Part shown: positions 1 through 8,639 of the stretch, one piece after another
Layout of the letters: each line of letters begins with the position of its first letter
How positions within the stretch are numbered: the stretch's first letter is position 1
DNA from: Paenibacillus sanguinis 2301083 = DSM 16941
GTDB taxonomy: Bacteria; Bacillota; Bacilli; Paenibacillales; Paenibacillaceae
Direction of reading: 5' to 3'
Assembly (NCBI RefSeq): GCF_000374825.1
Contig: NZ_KB895376.1
Coordinates: 673,395 to 737,394 of the forward strand
Length of the DNA: 64,000 nucleotides
The notes under the pieces: generated by a model
What the model saw: the letters and a program-made list of their open reading frames with translations, nothing else
The model's database searches: none
What the model was told of the DNA's origin: nothing
Made by a program: the position numbers and the translations under genes

Positions 1-578
1 GGATTTCCGGTGCTGTCTCGCAGATCGTTTAATGCTACAAATGAGTCCAGTTCCTTGGTGAACACCTTGTCGATAAGCCCGAAGCTCCCCCATACCGCAA
101 TCAGAAGGACCACAGCAGAAAGTCCCGCACCCACTATATTTCTCCAGACATGCTGAGTACGGAAGCCAAGCTTGTACGCTCCGAATCCAATAGCTGCGCC
201 GACGGAGTTCTGAACGACGTCATTCATATCGAAGCTGCCGAGCAAAGTCAACGCCTGAACCGTCTCCATCACGAGAATGGACAGGACAAACAGAGCAATG
301 AATCGTATAAAACCGCTCCGATATAACCATGGAATTAATATGCCAAACGGGATGAAGGCAGCGATATTGCCAATGGCCACCATATCCATCAGCGTAGGAT
401 GCAGGAGATCGGATAGACCCGGCAGCCTAAAAAAATTCCCCGGCACAAAATTGAAGGTGTAGCCAGCCACTTGAGCTGCATCATCTGCTCTGCCAAATGC
501 AAACAACATAAAGTAAAGAATCAGTACGGTATAACTTAAGGTGATGGTCAAAATAATCTTACGCTGCTGTGCCGTCAT
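1..578 (-). CDS. VanZ-like membrane protein (3' part outside window)
   Basis: The minus strand is open from an ATG at 578 to the window edge (about 193 residues), so the C-terminus is missing. It starts MTAQQRK and has a hydrophobic helix at about 8-26. VanZ hallmarks follow: NFVPG near residue 40, GNIAAFIPFGIL near 75, and a GSFDMNDVVQNSVG segment near 120. Two more hydrophobic helices follow. VanZ relatives are small membrane proteins; some give low teicoplanin resistance, but most have no known role. A second ATG sits one codon upstream, but AAGGAGGA is better spaced for the ATG at 578. Base composition is chromosome-like, unlike the helicase next to it. Confidence 0.85.
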   Translation of the reverse strand, partial: MTAQQRKIILTITLSYTVLILYFMLFAFGRADDAAQVAGYTFNFVPGNFFRLPGLSDLLHPTLMDMVAIGNIAAFIPFGILIPWLYRSGFIRFIALFVLSILVMETVQALTLLGSFDMNDVVQNSVGAAIGFGAYKLGFRTQHVWRNIVGAGLSAVVLLIAVWGSFGLIDKVFTKELDSFVALNDLRDSTGN

Positions 579-696
579 CATGTCCTCCTTAACGGTCGTA
601 TCCTACTCTATATTAGGATAAATCTGGCCGGTGGACACTGGACCTTAGTCGTGATCCACGTTTTCTTGCCAATTTGATAACAGGCCAAGTTGCTCA

Positions 697-720
697 AAGG
701 GAGTGTCGGCGCACTCCCTT
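697..720 (-). terminator. Hairpin just after the helicase gene
   Basis: AAGGGAGTG (697-705) and CACTCCCTT (712-720) form a perfect 9-bp stem with a 6-nt loop, directly after the helicase stop codon. The T-run on the minus strand is only three bases, so termination efficiency is uncertain. Confidence 0.6.
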
Positions 721-722
721 CG

Positions 723-3700
723 CTACTTCGGGCAGGGCTCAGCAGTCTTGTCATTATTAAAGTTATCAATAATTGAGATCGTTTTATTTGCCACATCACT
801 ACCGAGTGAGGCATACAATTTTTTATCACCAATAACATAAAATTCTTCCTTAGCTCGTGTAGCTGCAACATTCATTATGTTTGGTTCAGAGACAGCCCAT
901 CTGGCAGCCCCGCTGCTATCAAAGTCAGCTCCTAGAACAAAGTAGACGATTTCGGCCTCTTTCCCCTGAAAAGTATGAACAGTTCCAACATTTGTTGGTT
1001 TCCCGTTTTCTCGTTTTGTAAATTTAATTTCATCTAGAACTTGTGCAAGTTTATATGCCACATTTTTAAATGGGGTGATAACATAAATTTCTTCCAATAT
1101 ATTCGGATCTTCTTTCAAACGTTTATCAATTATACTTTTCAGTAGATCTGCTTGTTCTTTAACAAATTTATCATTTGCTTTTCCGGTTAAATCATACCAT
1201 TGTGATTTTCCTTTTGATGCATCTTCTGATTTTCCTTGTACCATCAACCCGTCATACGATATTTCGTTTGAAATCGTAAACATCGGATCGTTTGAACGTC
1301 TGTGCACCCAAAGAGGTATGCCAATCCATTCATCCTCATTTTTTTGAAAGCCATACTGACTTGTCGCATCCACAATAGTTTGAGTAGACGCATCAGCGGA
1401 GACAAATTTCTCATCGACTTTATAGTGTCTTCCAATCAAGGTTAGAACATTTGAATCTAACGTCAAAACGGGCTTTATTTGTGAGGGATCGCCAACAACC
1501 ATGACCTTCCTGCTTCTAAAAATCGCACCAATACTAGCTTGTGGCAGTGCTTGACCAGCCTCGTCTATGAATAGATTGCCTATTGAATTTTTATTTAGAT
1601 TTTTAAACATTCGCCCAAAGCTAGCAAAGGTCGTGCTGACAACAGGGATAGTGAAATTCAACCATTGCCATGATTCCGAGATTAATTCCAGCCCGTTTTC
1701 TTTTCCAATGTAATCCAACTGTTTACTCCAGATCATCCTGGCAGCCTTCAGACTCTTTCTGTTTTCATACAGGAATTGCTTTTTAACTTTTAAAGCGGAA
1801 ATAAACAACTCTGATTGCAATTTGCGAAATTGCCTGGTATACCATGGATTAGACTTTTGCAGCTGATCATAAGATAGTGAAAAATCCAGTTCATAAATAC
1901 CGCTTTGAGATTTGATTTTTTCCAATAAAAGGACTTCTTGTTCCATTTTATTAAAATTATTCTGTTGATCGGTTACCCATCGCTCGAAGTCAGCTTTTGT
2001 TTCCAAAATTTGTTTTTGAGCGTACATGCTTTTCCTAGCATTTTCCCTTAACCCGCCTTCTAATTGCATACGGTTATTCAGCAATTTAGTTTTTCGTTTA
2101 ATTAGATCATTTAAATGATCATTTGCACTATTCAAATTTTTGAAGTACTGCTCAGCTTTGGGTCGATTAAACATTTTATGAAACCACAAAAAGCTTGGCT
2201 TTTGTGAAGTAACTACATCATAATTTCTTTCAGCTTGAGCTTGTAGATCGATTAGACTTTCTATTTCAATAGAAGCATTCGATAAATCATCCTGGAGATT
2301 TCTACTTTCTTGGCTCAGTCTTTCAAGTTCACGAGTCGTTTCTGCTTCCTGTGCAATTAAACTGGACCGTTTCTCTTTTTCTCCATGTTCAAAAGCAAGC
2401 ATTTGCTCCGTATAGATGGTTCTTAATTTTTGAAGATATGCCATCTTCTCGCTATATTCTTGCATTTCTTCTCTTTCAAGTTTTAATTCATCGTACAGCC
2501 GGAAAAATTCTTGATATACACTTTCACCTATATTTTCTGGATCATGATCTTCTAAATCTTTTTCAATTGCTTTTACATATAAAAGTAACTTGTTGACATT
2601 TGTTGATGTCCCGCCCTCTAACGAGAAAGCACCCCAATTCTCCTCGTTTAAAAGCTTAGCTTTAATTTCGTGATTCTTTCCGAAGCCTTCTTCGCTTAAT
2701 TTAGAATTAGATATATTTTTGAAGTAATTAGCTTCATCCAATTGCTTTTGAAAATCGTCAGCAATCGTTTCCTTCTTTGGTAACTCCTTAACAATATTTT
2801 GAACTGCCCCGTTGTTTGAACTTGCAACAACAATATTTTTAGCTGAAATAGAGGGCGGCAAAACACCTATTTTAGCGCTTTTCCAATAAACCAGGCTTCC
2901 TTTAATCCTTTTATCAGAAAGCTGCACAATTTCTGCTGCCTGTTGGACCACCAAATCAGCAAAAATATCTTTTAACAATGTTGTTTTCCCTGTCCCTGGG
3001 GGACCATTGACACTACGAATCTCATTTTTGTCGTTTAGAGCTAGATTCACCGCTGTCTGTTGCATAAATGAAAGTGCGTAACTAGGATTACTTGGGAACC
3101 TTCCCAAAGGATAATATTTAGGTTGTAGAATGGTTGTCTCAAAAATTTGGGGATTAAAATGATCGGACTCTTTATTGCTATCTAGATTTTGTCTGGATCC
3201 TGAAAAACCACCAAAATATCGATCCAAGCTTTTATTAGTAATTGTCTTTGCTTTGTTCAGGTCATCAATAAAGAATGAATGAAGATTTACATCTCCATTC
3301 TCCAAATTCTTTACAAATGCATAGCGAAAATTATCCGTGGAAGCATTATACTCCTGTAAAAGATTAGAAATAGTAATATTAAAGCCCTCATCAAATCTAC
3401 TGTTTAAATCTTCTCTAAATGAGTTCTCAACTTTCAAAAAATTCTCTGGCAAATTACCATGTTTCCGGATATGGCCACTCATTGTGAGAAACAATTTATC
3501 CGCTATAAAATTTAATCGGTTATCAAAATATATTGCGAAAGTGAATTTGTTTGAGGTGTTAACTTCTTCGTAGGTTTTAGCAATCTTGTACTTCACTCTC
3601 AATATATTAACAACTTCTTGAAAGTCAAAAATATCAAAATATAACACTAAACCTGACTTTTCAAAGAGCTTGTCGGATAAATTTTGTTTTTCTTTTTGTC

Positions 3701-3845
3701 TAATTAGAAAGTCTAGAAAAAACTTATTCCAGTCCTCTTCTATTGTATGTAATAGCTTCAACGATTTTTCTTTTCTATTAATTGAACCTTCGGAAAGCTG
3801 TTCTATCGTAATCCAAGCATTTAAAATATCTTCCCTTTTATTCAT
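723..3845 (-). CDS. Large SF1 (DNA2/NAM7-like) helicase with coiled-coil insertion
   Basis: A 1040-residue AAA-type superfamily 1 helicase. Walker A GPPGTGKTT lies near residue 282, Walker B DEAGQA near 762, motif III VGDPSQIKP near 785, and motifs V/VI TVHTFQGKE and NVAATRA near 975-995. Between motifs I and II is a long charged, coiled-coil-like insertion (about 430-680). The N-terminal ~270 residues show no domain I recognise, and no nuclease motif is visible. Start ATG 3845 has GGGAGGAG upstream. It is a single gene and clearly AT-rich. Proteins of this design are common in defence islands, but a specific role cannot be read from the sequence. It lies outside the attachment site at 3974-4009, so it may belong to a second neighbouring island. 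Confidence 0.85.
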   Translation of the reverse strand: MNKREDILNAWITIEQLSEGSINRKEKSLKLLHTIEEDWNKFFLDFLIRQKEKQNLSDKLFEKSGLVLYFDIFDFQEVVNILRVKYKIAKTYEEVNTSNKFTFAIYFDNRLNFIADKLFLTMSGHIRKHGNLPENFLKVENSFREDLNSRFDEGFNITISNLLQEYNASTDNFRYAFVKNLENGDVNLHSFFIDDLNKAKTITNKSLDRYFGGFSGSRQNLDSNKESDHFNPQIFETTILQPKYYPLGRFPSNPSYALSFMQQTAVNLALNDKNEIRSVNGPPGTGKTTLLKDIFADLVVQQAAEIVQLSDKRIKGSLVYWKSAKIGVLPPSISAKNIVVASSNNGAVQNIVKELPKKETIADDFQKQLDEANYFKNISNSKLSEEGFGKNHEIKAKLLNEENWGAFSLEGGTSTNVNKLLLYVKAIEKDLEDHDPENIGESVYQEFFRLYDELKLEREEMQEYSEKMAYLQKLRTIYTEQMLAFEHGEKEKRSSLIAQEAETTRELERLSQESRNLQDDLSNASIEIESLIDLQAQAERNYDVVTSQKPSFLWFHKMFNRPKAEQYFKNLNSANDHLNDLIKRKTKLLNNRMQLEGGLRENARKSMYAQKQILETKADFERWVTDQQNNFNKMEQEVLLLEKIKSQSGIYELDFSLSYDQLQKSNPWYTRQFRKLQSELFISALKVKKQFLYENRKSLKAARMIWSKQLDYIGKENGLELISESWQWLNFTIPVVSTTFASFGRMFKNLNKNSIGNLFIDEAGQALPQASIGAIFRSRKVMVVGDPSQIKPVLTLDSNVLTLIGRHYKVDEKFVSADASTQTIVDATSQYGFQKNEDEWIGIPLWVHRRSNDPMFTISNEISYDGLMVQGKSEDASKGKSQWYDLTGKANDKFVKEQADLLKSIIDKRLKEDPNILEEIYVITPFKNVAYKLAQVLDEIKFTKRENGKPTNVGTVHTFQGKEAEIVYFVLGADFDSSGAARWAVSEPNIMNVAATRAKEEFYVIGDKKLYASLGSDVANKTISIIDNFNNDKTAEPCPK

Positions 3846-3973
3846 GTTCTCCTCCCAGTATTATCTACACATAAATATTATATAAGCTTCACCAGTGTAC
3901 TTCGTTTAATTATTCACATACAACTAGACTTCTTCTAATAGCGCCAAAACTTTCTGTCATCAGTTATTACGCC

Positions 3974-4009
3974 CTACTTGTGATACGGTTCACCGTATCG
4001 GTTGATATG
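3974..4009 (-). other. Left attachment site carrying an rlmH 3'-end copy
   Basis: On the minus strand these bases read H-I-N-R-Y-G-E-P-Y-H-K-stop, with the stop (TAG) at 3974-3976. Bacillales RlmH proteins end in (I)NRGEPYHK, so this is an rlmH 3' terminus with no gene attached. The core GATACGGTTC (3982-3991) is identical and co-oriented with 25947-25956. It also forms the left arm of an inverted repeat: GATACGGT and ACCGTATC around TC (3982-3999). Confidence 0.85.
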
Positions 4010-4025
4010 GTAAACTAAATGACAA

Positions 4026-4049
4026 AGGGAGGGGCAAATGCCTCTCCCT
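4026..4049 (-). terminator. Terminator of the defence operon
   Basis: AGGGAGGGGC (4026-4035) and GCCTCTCCCT (4040-4049) form a 10-bp stem with one mismatch and an AAAT loop, 10 nt after the last stop codon of the leftward operon. A short T tract follows on the minus strand. Confidence 0.6.
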
Positions 4050-4058
4050 ATTCTCCAA

Positions 4059-4451
4059 CTAATGAGGTACTTTAAAAACAAATTTACTGCAAATGTCTCC
4101 TACAGAGATTGTATAATCAGTGAGAAGCACCTGCCCATAGTAGGTAAAAGGCATATGGTGCCTTTCCCGATAAAACAAAAAAATCTCATCATCTGAAGAC
4201 ATTGACAATTTTAGTCTGACATCATTCTGATGATTTCGTTCACCTTCCATGTAGAGTATGCCTTCCTCCAAATGGTCAGCATATTGAGTCAAACTCTCTT
4301 GTTTATATCTAGTGACAAACAAGATTATTTTATTATCTCCCTTTGGGGTAACGATACCCCTACCGATCGCATGCCAAGTTTTATACCCCCATAAATTCGC
4401 AAGAAACGGCCTGTCATATTCCTGATGAATGACTAGATCGTCAAGAAGCAC
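4059..4451 (-). CDS. DUF3427-like domain protein
   Basis: A 130-residue single-domain protein. Segments such as LANLWGY, IILFVTRYKQES, QYADHLEEG and EIFLFYRER resemble the DUF3427-type domain found at the C-terminus of restriction helicases or attached to HNH nucleases. No nuclease motif is visible, so it is more likely a DNA- or protein-binding accessory than a catalyst. It is the last gene of the seven-gene operon, 21 nt after the Vsr stop. Domain recognition is from remembered patterns and the family name is tentative; the gene itself is well supported by its operon position and spacing. Confidence 0.7.
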   Translation of the reverse strand: MLLDDLVIHQEYDRPFLANLWGYKTWHAIGRGIVTPKGDNKIILFVTRYKQESLTQYADHLEEGILYMEGERNHQNDVRLKLSMSSDDEIFLFYRERHHMPFTYYGQVLLTDYTISVGDICSKFVFKVPH

Positions 4452-4472
4452 TTTGCTCTACCCCCAGTCTTT

Positions 4473-4907
4473 CTACTTTTGGGTTTCGTTAGGTTTATTT
4501 CCTATTTGATTTACAAGAGTACTACATCTTGTTTGAGCGTTTCTCTTAAGCTCACATTCCCAAACTATCAACACTCTCCAACCCATAGCCTGTAAAGATT
4601 GCTGGTCTTGCTTATCGCGGCTAATATTGCCTTTGAGCTTCTTGGTCCAATAGTCAATATTAGACTTAGGAATACGGTAGTACTTGCAACCTTCGTGGCC
4701 ATGCCAGAAGCATCCATGTATAAAGATAACTGCCTTATACTTTGGCAAAATAAGATCGGGCTTTCCCGGTAGTTTCTTATCATGTAGTCTGTAGCGGAAA
4801 CCTTTGTTGTGCAGATACCTCCTGACAATCATTTCAGGAGCAGTGTTCTTCGACTTTATTTTGGACATCATCTTGCTGCGTTCTTCTGTTGTCAATGTGT
4901 CCACCAT
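4473..4907 (-). CDS. vsr: Vsr-type very short patch repair endonuclease
   Basis: 144 residues from the ATG at 4907, which has GGAGG eight bases upstream; the frame is open further upstream but without family similarity. It has the Vsr signature: LTTEERSKMMSKIKSKNTAPE near the N-terminus, KLPGKPDLILPKYKAVIFIHGCFWHGH in the middle and WRVLIVWECEL near residue 120. Vsr nicks T:G mismatches left by deamination of 5-methylcytosine, so a partner C5 methyltransferase is expected; that gene lies just upstream and overlaps it by 74 bp, as in E. coli dcm-vsr. Confidence 0.93.
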   Translation of the reverse strand: MVDTLTTEERSKMMSKIKSKNTAPEMIVRRYLHNKGFRYRLHDKKLPGKPDLILPKYKAVIFIHGCFWHGHEGCKYYRIPKSNIDYWTKKLKGNISRDKQDQQSLQAMGWRVLIVWECELKRNAQTRCSTLVNQIGNKPNETQK

Positions 4908-6525
4908 CAGCAAGTCCTCCCTGCATGTTGGATAACCCACTACACAAATCGAGCATTTCTGCAAGTTTAGCAGCAATAGCCCTCCCCATGATTGGCGGTA
5001 CTGCATTTCCAACTTGCTGGTATTGCGAATCCTTGGTCCCTACAAATTCATAGTCATCAGGAAAGGATTGCAGTCTGGCTGCTTCGCGTATACTTATTGC
5101 CCTTGGAATCGTCGGATGAATCCACATTGATTTGCGTACATTTGTAACTGTTCCGGAAGGCTTACCATATTCAAGTCTTAAATAGATTGAATTTTGTGTT
5201 CTTTCTGGTCGAGTATACGTATTCTCGATTAAACTGCGGTCAAGATCATGGAAGTTCTGCCCTTGACCCAAAGCTTCAAAACGTTTTTGGGCAGTCTCTC
5301 TTGTTTCTGTAGCTACGTGATTGCTTAACATGGCCGAATTGCGTAGTAGCCGCGTAAGCTCCGTTGCTTCAAATTCATTATTTAGCGGAATGGGATCATC
5401 CTCTGTATTAATAACTGGATGTATCTGCTCCAAATCCTGAATCGCATCAAATACCGTTAAATACTCTGCTTCTTTATAGACTTTTACAGGCAATTTCGGT
5501 TGAAGATGCAAGTCTTTCCTCAACCCAATAGCAATATATCTTTCACGAAGCTGAGGCACCCCAAACCATGCAGCATTAAGCACACCATCATCTATTTGAT
5601 ACAACTGCCCCAGCCTTTTGCCAATGTAATCAATAACTGAGTATGAGTCAGCATCTACATACACGCCTCTTTGATCTACCTTTAAGTTGCGTACAGCTAT
5701 ACTATGATCCAATAGTTCTTTTGCATGCATCATCAGACGTTGAACATTCAGATAACTCAAAATCTCATGTTCCGCTTCTTCAAATTCTATTTCCTCTCCA
5801 GCATATCTAATAAATGCATTAAGCGAAGCTTGCTCAAAATTAATATATTGTCTTGAAATAGCTGGGCTTCTTTGAGGCAGTACTGAGATATGCTTGATAC
5901 ATTGCTTGCCTTTGCTCAGAGCCTTCTCCCTTGTCTCTTCCTTCCGGGAGTTTTTATGCAGCATTCTTAATGCATAAAACACCTTGTCAGGCAATATCAG
6001 TTCATTTAATATAGCTGGATTAAACAAATACTCATAGATATCACCCACAGGGCACTCGGTATCTAAAAGACAAATTGTTTCGTTGCGGGTGACTATCCCC
6101 AGTTGCTCAAATTCAACCCCATCATTATGTGTACAATAAAAACGGTGAATATCTGACTTAAGCATCCGAACATTCTCCATCACAAAAGCTTTCGGTTTCA
6201 GGTTAAGAATTACTTCAACATACTTCTTAACCAGACTATTATTTTGACTAATAATATGATTTCGTTGACGATTTGCATTTGAAAACCCTTGACAAGGGGG
6301 GCCTCCAACAATTACGTCAAATTCTCCATATGAACGCTTGAAAGAGTCGTAGTCCGTTATATCCAAGATATCACTTAGTACTTCTGTATTCTCATGATTG
6401 CGTTCATATGTTGCTTTTGCATAGTCATTTTTCTCAACCGCAACAGCAATATCAAATCTTTCTGTCTGCATAAAACCCAGACTCATGCCGCCCGCACCTG
6501 CAAATAAATCCAATAGTCTATACAC
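4834..6525 (-). CDS. DNA (cytosine-5-) methyltransferase
   Basis: 563 residues. Motif I LDLFAGAGGMSLGF is at 4-17, motif IV GGPPCQGFSN with the catalytic Cys near 78, motif VI VMENV near 115, motif VIII LRERYIAIG near 327, and motifs IX-X with QVGNAVPP near 507. The stretch between motifs VI and VIII is about 210 residues, far longer than the ~45 in small enzymes such as M.HhaI, so it carries a sizeable insertion. The target sequence cannot be read. It follows the AIPR gene by 16 nt and overlaps vsr. It probably marks host DNA for the linked defence proteins; an orphan regulatory role is less likely in this context. Confidence 0.93.
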   Translation of the reverse strand: MYRLLDLFAGAGGMSLGFMQTERFDIAVAVEKNDYAKATYERNHENTEVLSDILDITDYDSFKRSYGEFDVIVGGPPCQGFSNANRQRNHIISQNNSLVKKYVEVILNLKPKAFVMENVRMLKSDIHRFYCTHNDGVEFEQLGIVTRNETICLLDTECPVGDIYEYLFNPAILNELILPDKVFYALRMLHKNSRKEETREKALSKGKQCIKHISVLPQRSPAISRQYINFEQASLNAFIRYAGEEIEFEEAEHEILSYLNVQRLMMHAKELLDHSIAVRNLKVDQRGVYVDADSYSVIDYIGKRLGQLYQIDDGVLNAAWFGVPQLRERYIAIGLRKDLHLQPKLPVKVYKEAEYLTVFDAIQDLEQIHPVINTEDDPIPLNNEFEATELTRLLRNSAMLSNHVATETRETAQKRFEALGQGQNFHDLDRSLIENTYTRPERTQNSIYLRLEYGKPSGTVTNVRKSMWIHPTIPRAISIREAARLQSFPDDYEFVGTKDSQYQQVGNAVPPIMGRAIAAKLAEMLDLCSGLSNMQGGLADGGHIDNRRTQQDDVQNKVEEHCS

Positions 6526-6541
6526 GTTGTTTCACCTCTTT

Positions 6542-8620
6542 TCAAGCGTCCTTCCAACCTTCAACAATAACCCTTTCAAGCAAAGAAAGCAACTTCTGGC
6601 TATGTATTGAGTTTGGCAGCTTCGCAGGCATATTGCAAGCTATTTTTAAAGCATCTGCCTCTGTGTGATAAGGTATTTGCTTCTCAAGAATAAACGAGTA
6701 CAATTTTCTCCAATAATCTGCCCCATAGTTGACCACTCTTGTCTGTGCCTCAATGCCGCTAACAATTTTCTGTTCTTTGCGGGCTCTGCGAACTTCTGTC
6801 TTTTCATCTCCTGAAGCAATGAGCACCGATTCTATTTCTGTATCAAGAGTAATGTTCAAACTCTTTACCTTATTCCAACAAGCTTCTCTCTTACACCACT
6901 GTGTCACATTAGCAACAGCTCGTGAGGAATCGGTTATGGAGTCTAATACTGCTTTGGCTAGCTTATTTAATTGGCTTGTAAGCACACTTGGCACTTCTTG
7001 TTTATTCCAAATAATTTGCAAATCCAAGACGTAGGTCGAGCATTGAGTTTTTAGCAAATGTACCAGCAAAGCAATTGTGTAAGTTACAATGTTGGCACGA
7101 TATCCGTGCTCATACCATGACTGATGAGTAACCAGCTTCTCAACGTGTTTGAATAGAATGTAAAGAGCAATCGACTCTTGAAAAAACTTTTCATTGAAAG
7201 AATCCTCGGATAGTTGCCATTCATCATCAATCCATTCGGCGAACTCTCTAAAATTAGACTGAGCCCCTTTGCTGACAACATGAGGCAACTCTCGCCACGT
7301 ATTGCGAGCTTTTGCCAGATCCGTCTTAGTAATGAGCTGATGCTTAGGATTTTGCGTAAGGAACCGATTGCGTTCGGCCTTAGTCATACGAATTTGAGTT
7401 TGCAGATACTGACCTCTTGCCCGTTCATAAAACCACCGAGTGTCATGTTGAGATCCTCCCGTTGCTGGAGCAAACAGTCTTCGTGAGATCTGTTCCATAC
7501 GTATATGGAAGGGATGCGTTGAAAAAAAGTCTGCATCGCTGACTTTATTTTGGCTATTTGATGACTTTGAAATTTTCTGCATTAAATTGTGGGTTTCATC
7601 AGGCTCTGCATTAATTTCAGTCAGTTTCATTTGTACACTAATCCCATCAAGATTAGACTTGTCTTTATAACGTGCACTTGATAGCGAAGCTGTTGTTTGT
7701 CCACCATTAATAATTTGAAAATCCCTAACGTAGGTAATATACTTCCCCTCAGGTTTTTCTTCTATTACTACATCCACTGCGGTAGCTGCAATTCCATTAT
7801 TAAAAGCAAAAAACATTTTAGGAGAATTAAGAATTGTCTCTCGTATCTTTTTGTTTACTGCCACTTTAGTGCTCAAAAATGACCTCACATTACCCTCAAG
7901 TAATTGCGAGCCAAAATAATCGTATATATCAGCTACCACTGAACCAGGAATTACACATAGAAAAGAACGATAGGAATTATCTCCAAAATTGCCCGCATCA
8001 AGACAAGGAATCCCGTTAGCTGTATACTGTGTAAAGTTAATCTCGACACTTTCACGGCCAGACTCTGCCAAAAACATCTTATACAGACGCTCAACATCCC
8101 AGATCTGGAATTCCACACTTACTCCCTCAAACTCTTTCACTGGGAAGCTTTCAATTCGGCCACTCATTAATCCGTCAGTAAACAGCAGAACACGATACTT
8201 CCGAATACGCTCCTTATTAGTTCTCAATATATCAACTAAATCTGCTGCTGAACTACTTATCTCTATTTTATCAATCAATTTATTACTGAAAGTCTCTTCA
8301 ACAAACCGAAGAGGCCACTGAAATATTTGCTCTGCTTCAGAACGAGTAAGAGTCCTCTCAGCATCGTCACCGAGATAGTCCGCCACAATAAGATTCATAG
8401 TATAATCAAACTCGTCCAGTGCGTACCCATCAATTCTTAACTTTCGATTACGCATTCCTGAGCCTAAATAGAACGAGGCTTCAAAATCCGGGAGCACTTC
8501 AGCGTTTACAAGGTAGTTTGAAACAATTCCTATAAAGGCCGCACTTGAACCCTCGCCATAGGCTGCAGAAGTTGAACGAACATCCTCGAGAAATTCTTTT
8601 CTAAAATCCTGCAAATCCAT
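6542..8620 (-). CDS. AIPR family abortive-infection/phage-resistance protein
   Basis: 692 residues with AIPR hallmarks: FNNGIAATA near residue 273 and QIINGGQTTASL near 303, followed by a helical C-terminal half. AIPR proteins occur in phage-resistance loci and next to restriction-modification genes; biochemical activity is poorly defined. Start ATG 8620 follows GGAGGTGCC and lies 19 nt from the stop of the preceding gene, so it is in the same transcript. Full length for the family, with no sign of damage. Confidence 0.88.
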   Translation of the reverse strand: MDLQDFRKEFLEDVRSTSAAYGEGSSAAFIGIVSNYLVNAEVLPDFEASFYLGSGMRNRKLRIDGYALDEFDYTMNLIVADYLGDDAERTLTRSEAEQIFQWPLRFVEETFSNKLIDKIEISSSAADLVDILRTNKERIRKYRVLLFTDGLMSGRIESFPVKEFEGVSVEFQIWDVERLYKMFLAESGRESVEINFTQYTANGIPCLDAGNFGDNSYRSFLCVIPGSVVADIYDYFGSQLLEGNVRSFLSTKVAVNKKIRETILNSPKMFFAFNNGIAATAVDVVIEEKPEGKYITYVRDFQIINGGQTTASLSSARYKDKSNLDGISVQMKLTEINAEPDETHNLMQKISKSSNSQNKVSDADFFSTHPFHIRMEQISRRLFAPATGGSQHDTRWFYERARGQYLQTQIRMTKAERNRFLTQNPKHQLITKTDLAKARNTWRELPHVVSKGAQSNFREFAEWIDDEWQLSEDSFNEKFFQESIALYILFKHVEKLVTHQSWYEHGYRANIVTYTIALLVHLLKTQCSTYVLDLQIIWNKQEVPSVLTSQLNKLAKAVLDSITDSSRAVANVTQWCKREACWNKVKSLNITLDTEIESVLIASGDEKTEVRRARKEQKIVSGIEAQTRVVNYGADYWRKLYSFILEKQIPYHTEADALKIACNMPAKLPNSIHSQKLLSLLERVIVEGWKDA

Positions 8621-8639
8621 ATGGCACCTCCAAATTTAA

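Noticed and set aside
640..660. Possible outer rlmH-type attachment site
   Set aside because: Only GGATCAC-GA-TAA is shared on the minus strand; the reading frame does not give an RlmH ending, so it is too weak to call.
608..871. Minus-strand frame overlapping the end of the helicase gene
   Set aside because: It shadows the helicase in another frame, crosses the hairpin at 697-720, and resembles no protein.
4908..5012. N-terminal extension of the Vsr frame
   Set aside because: It lies inside the methyltransferase gene and shows no Vsr similarity; ATG 4907 has the ribosome-binding site.
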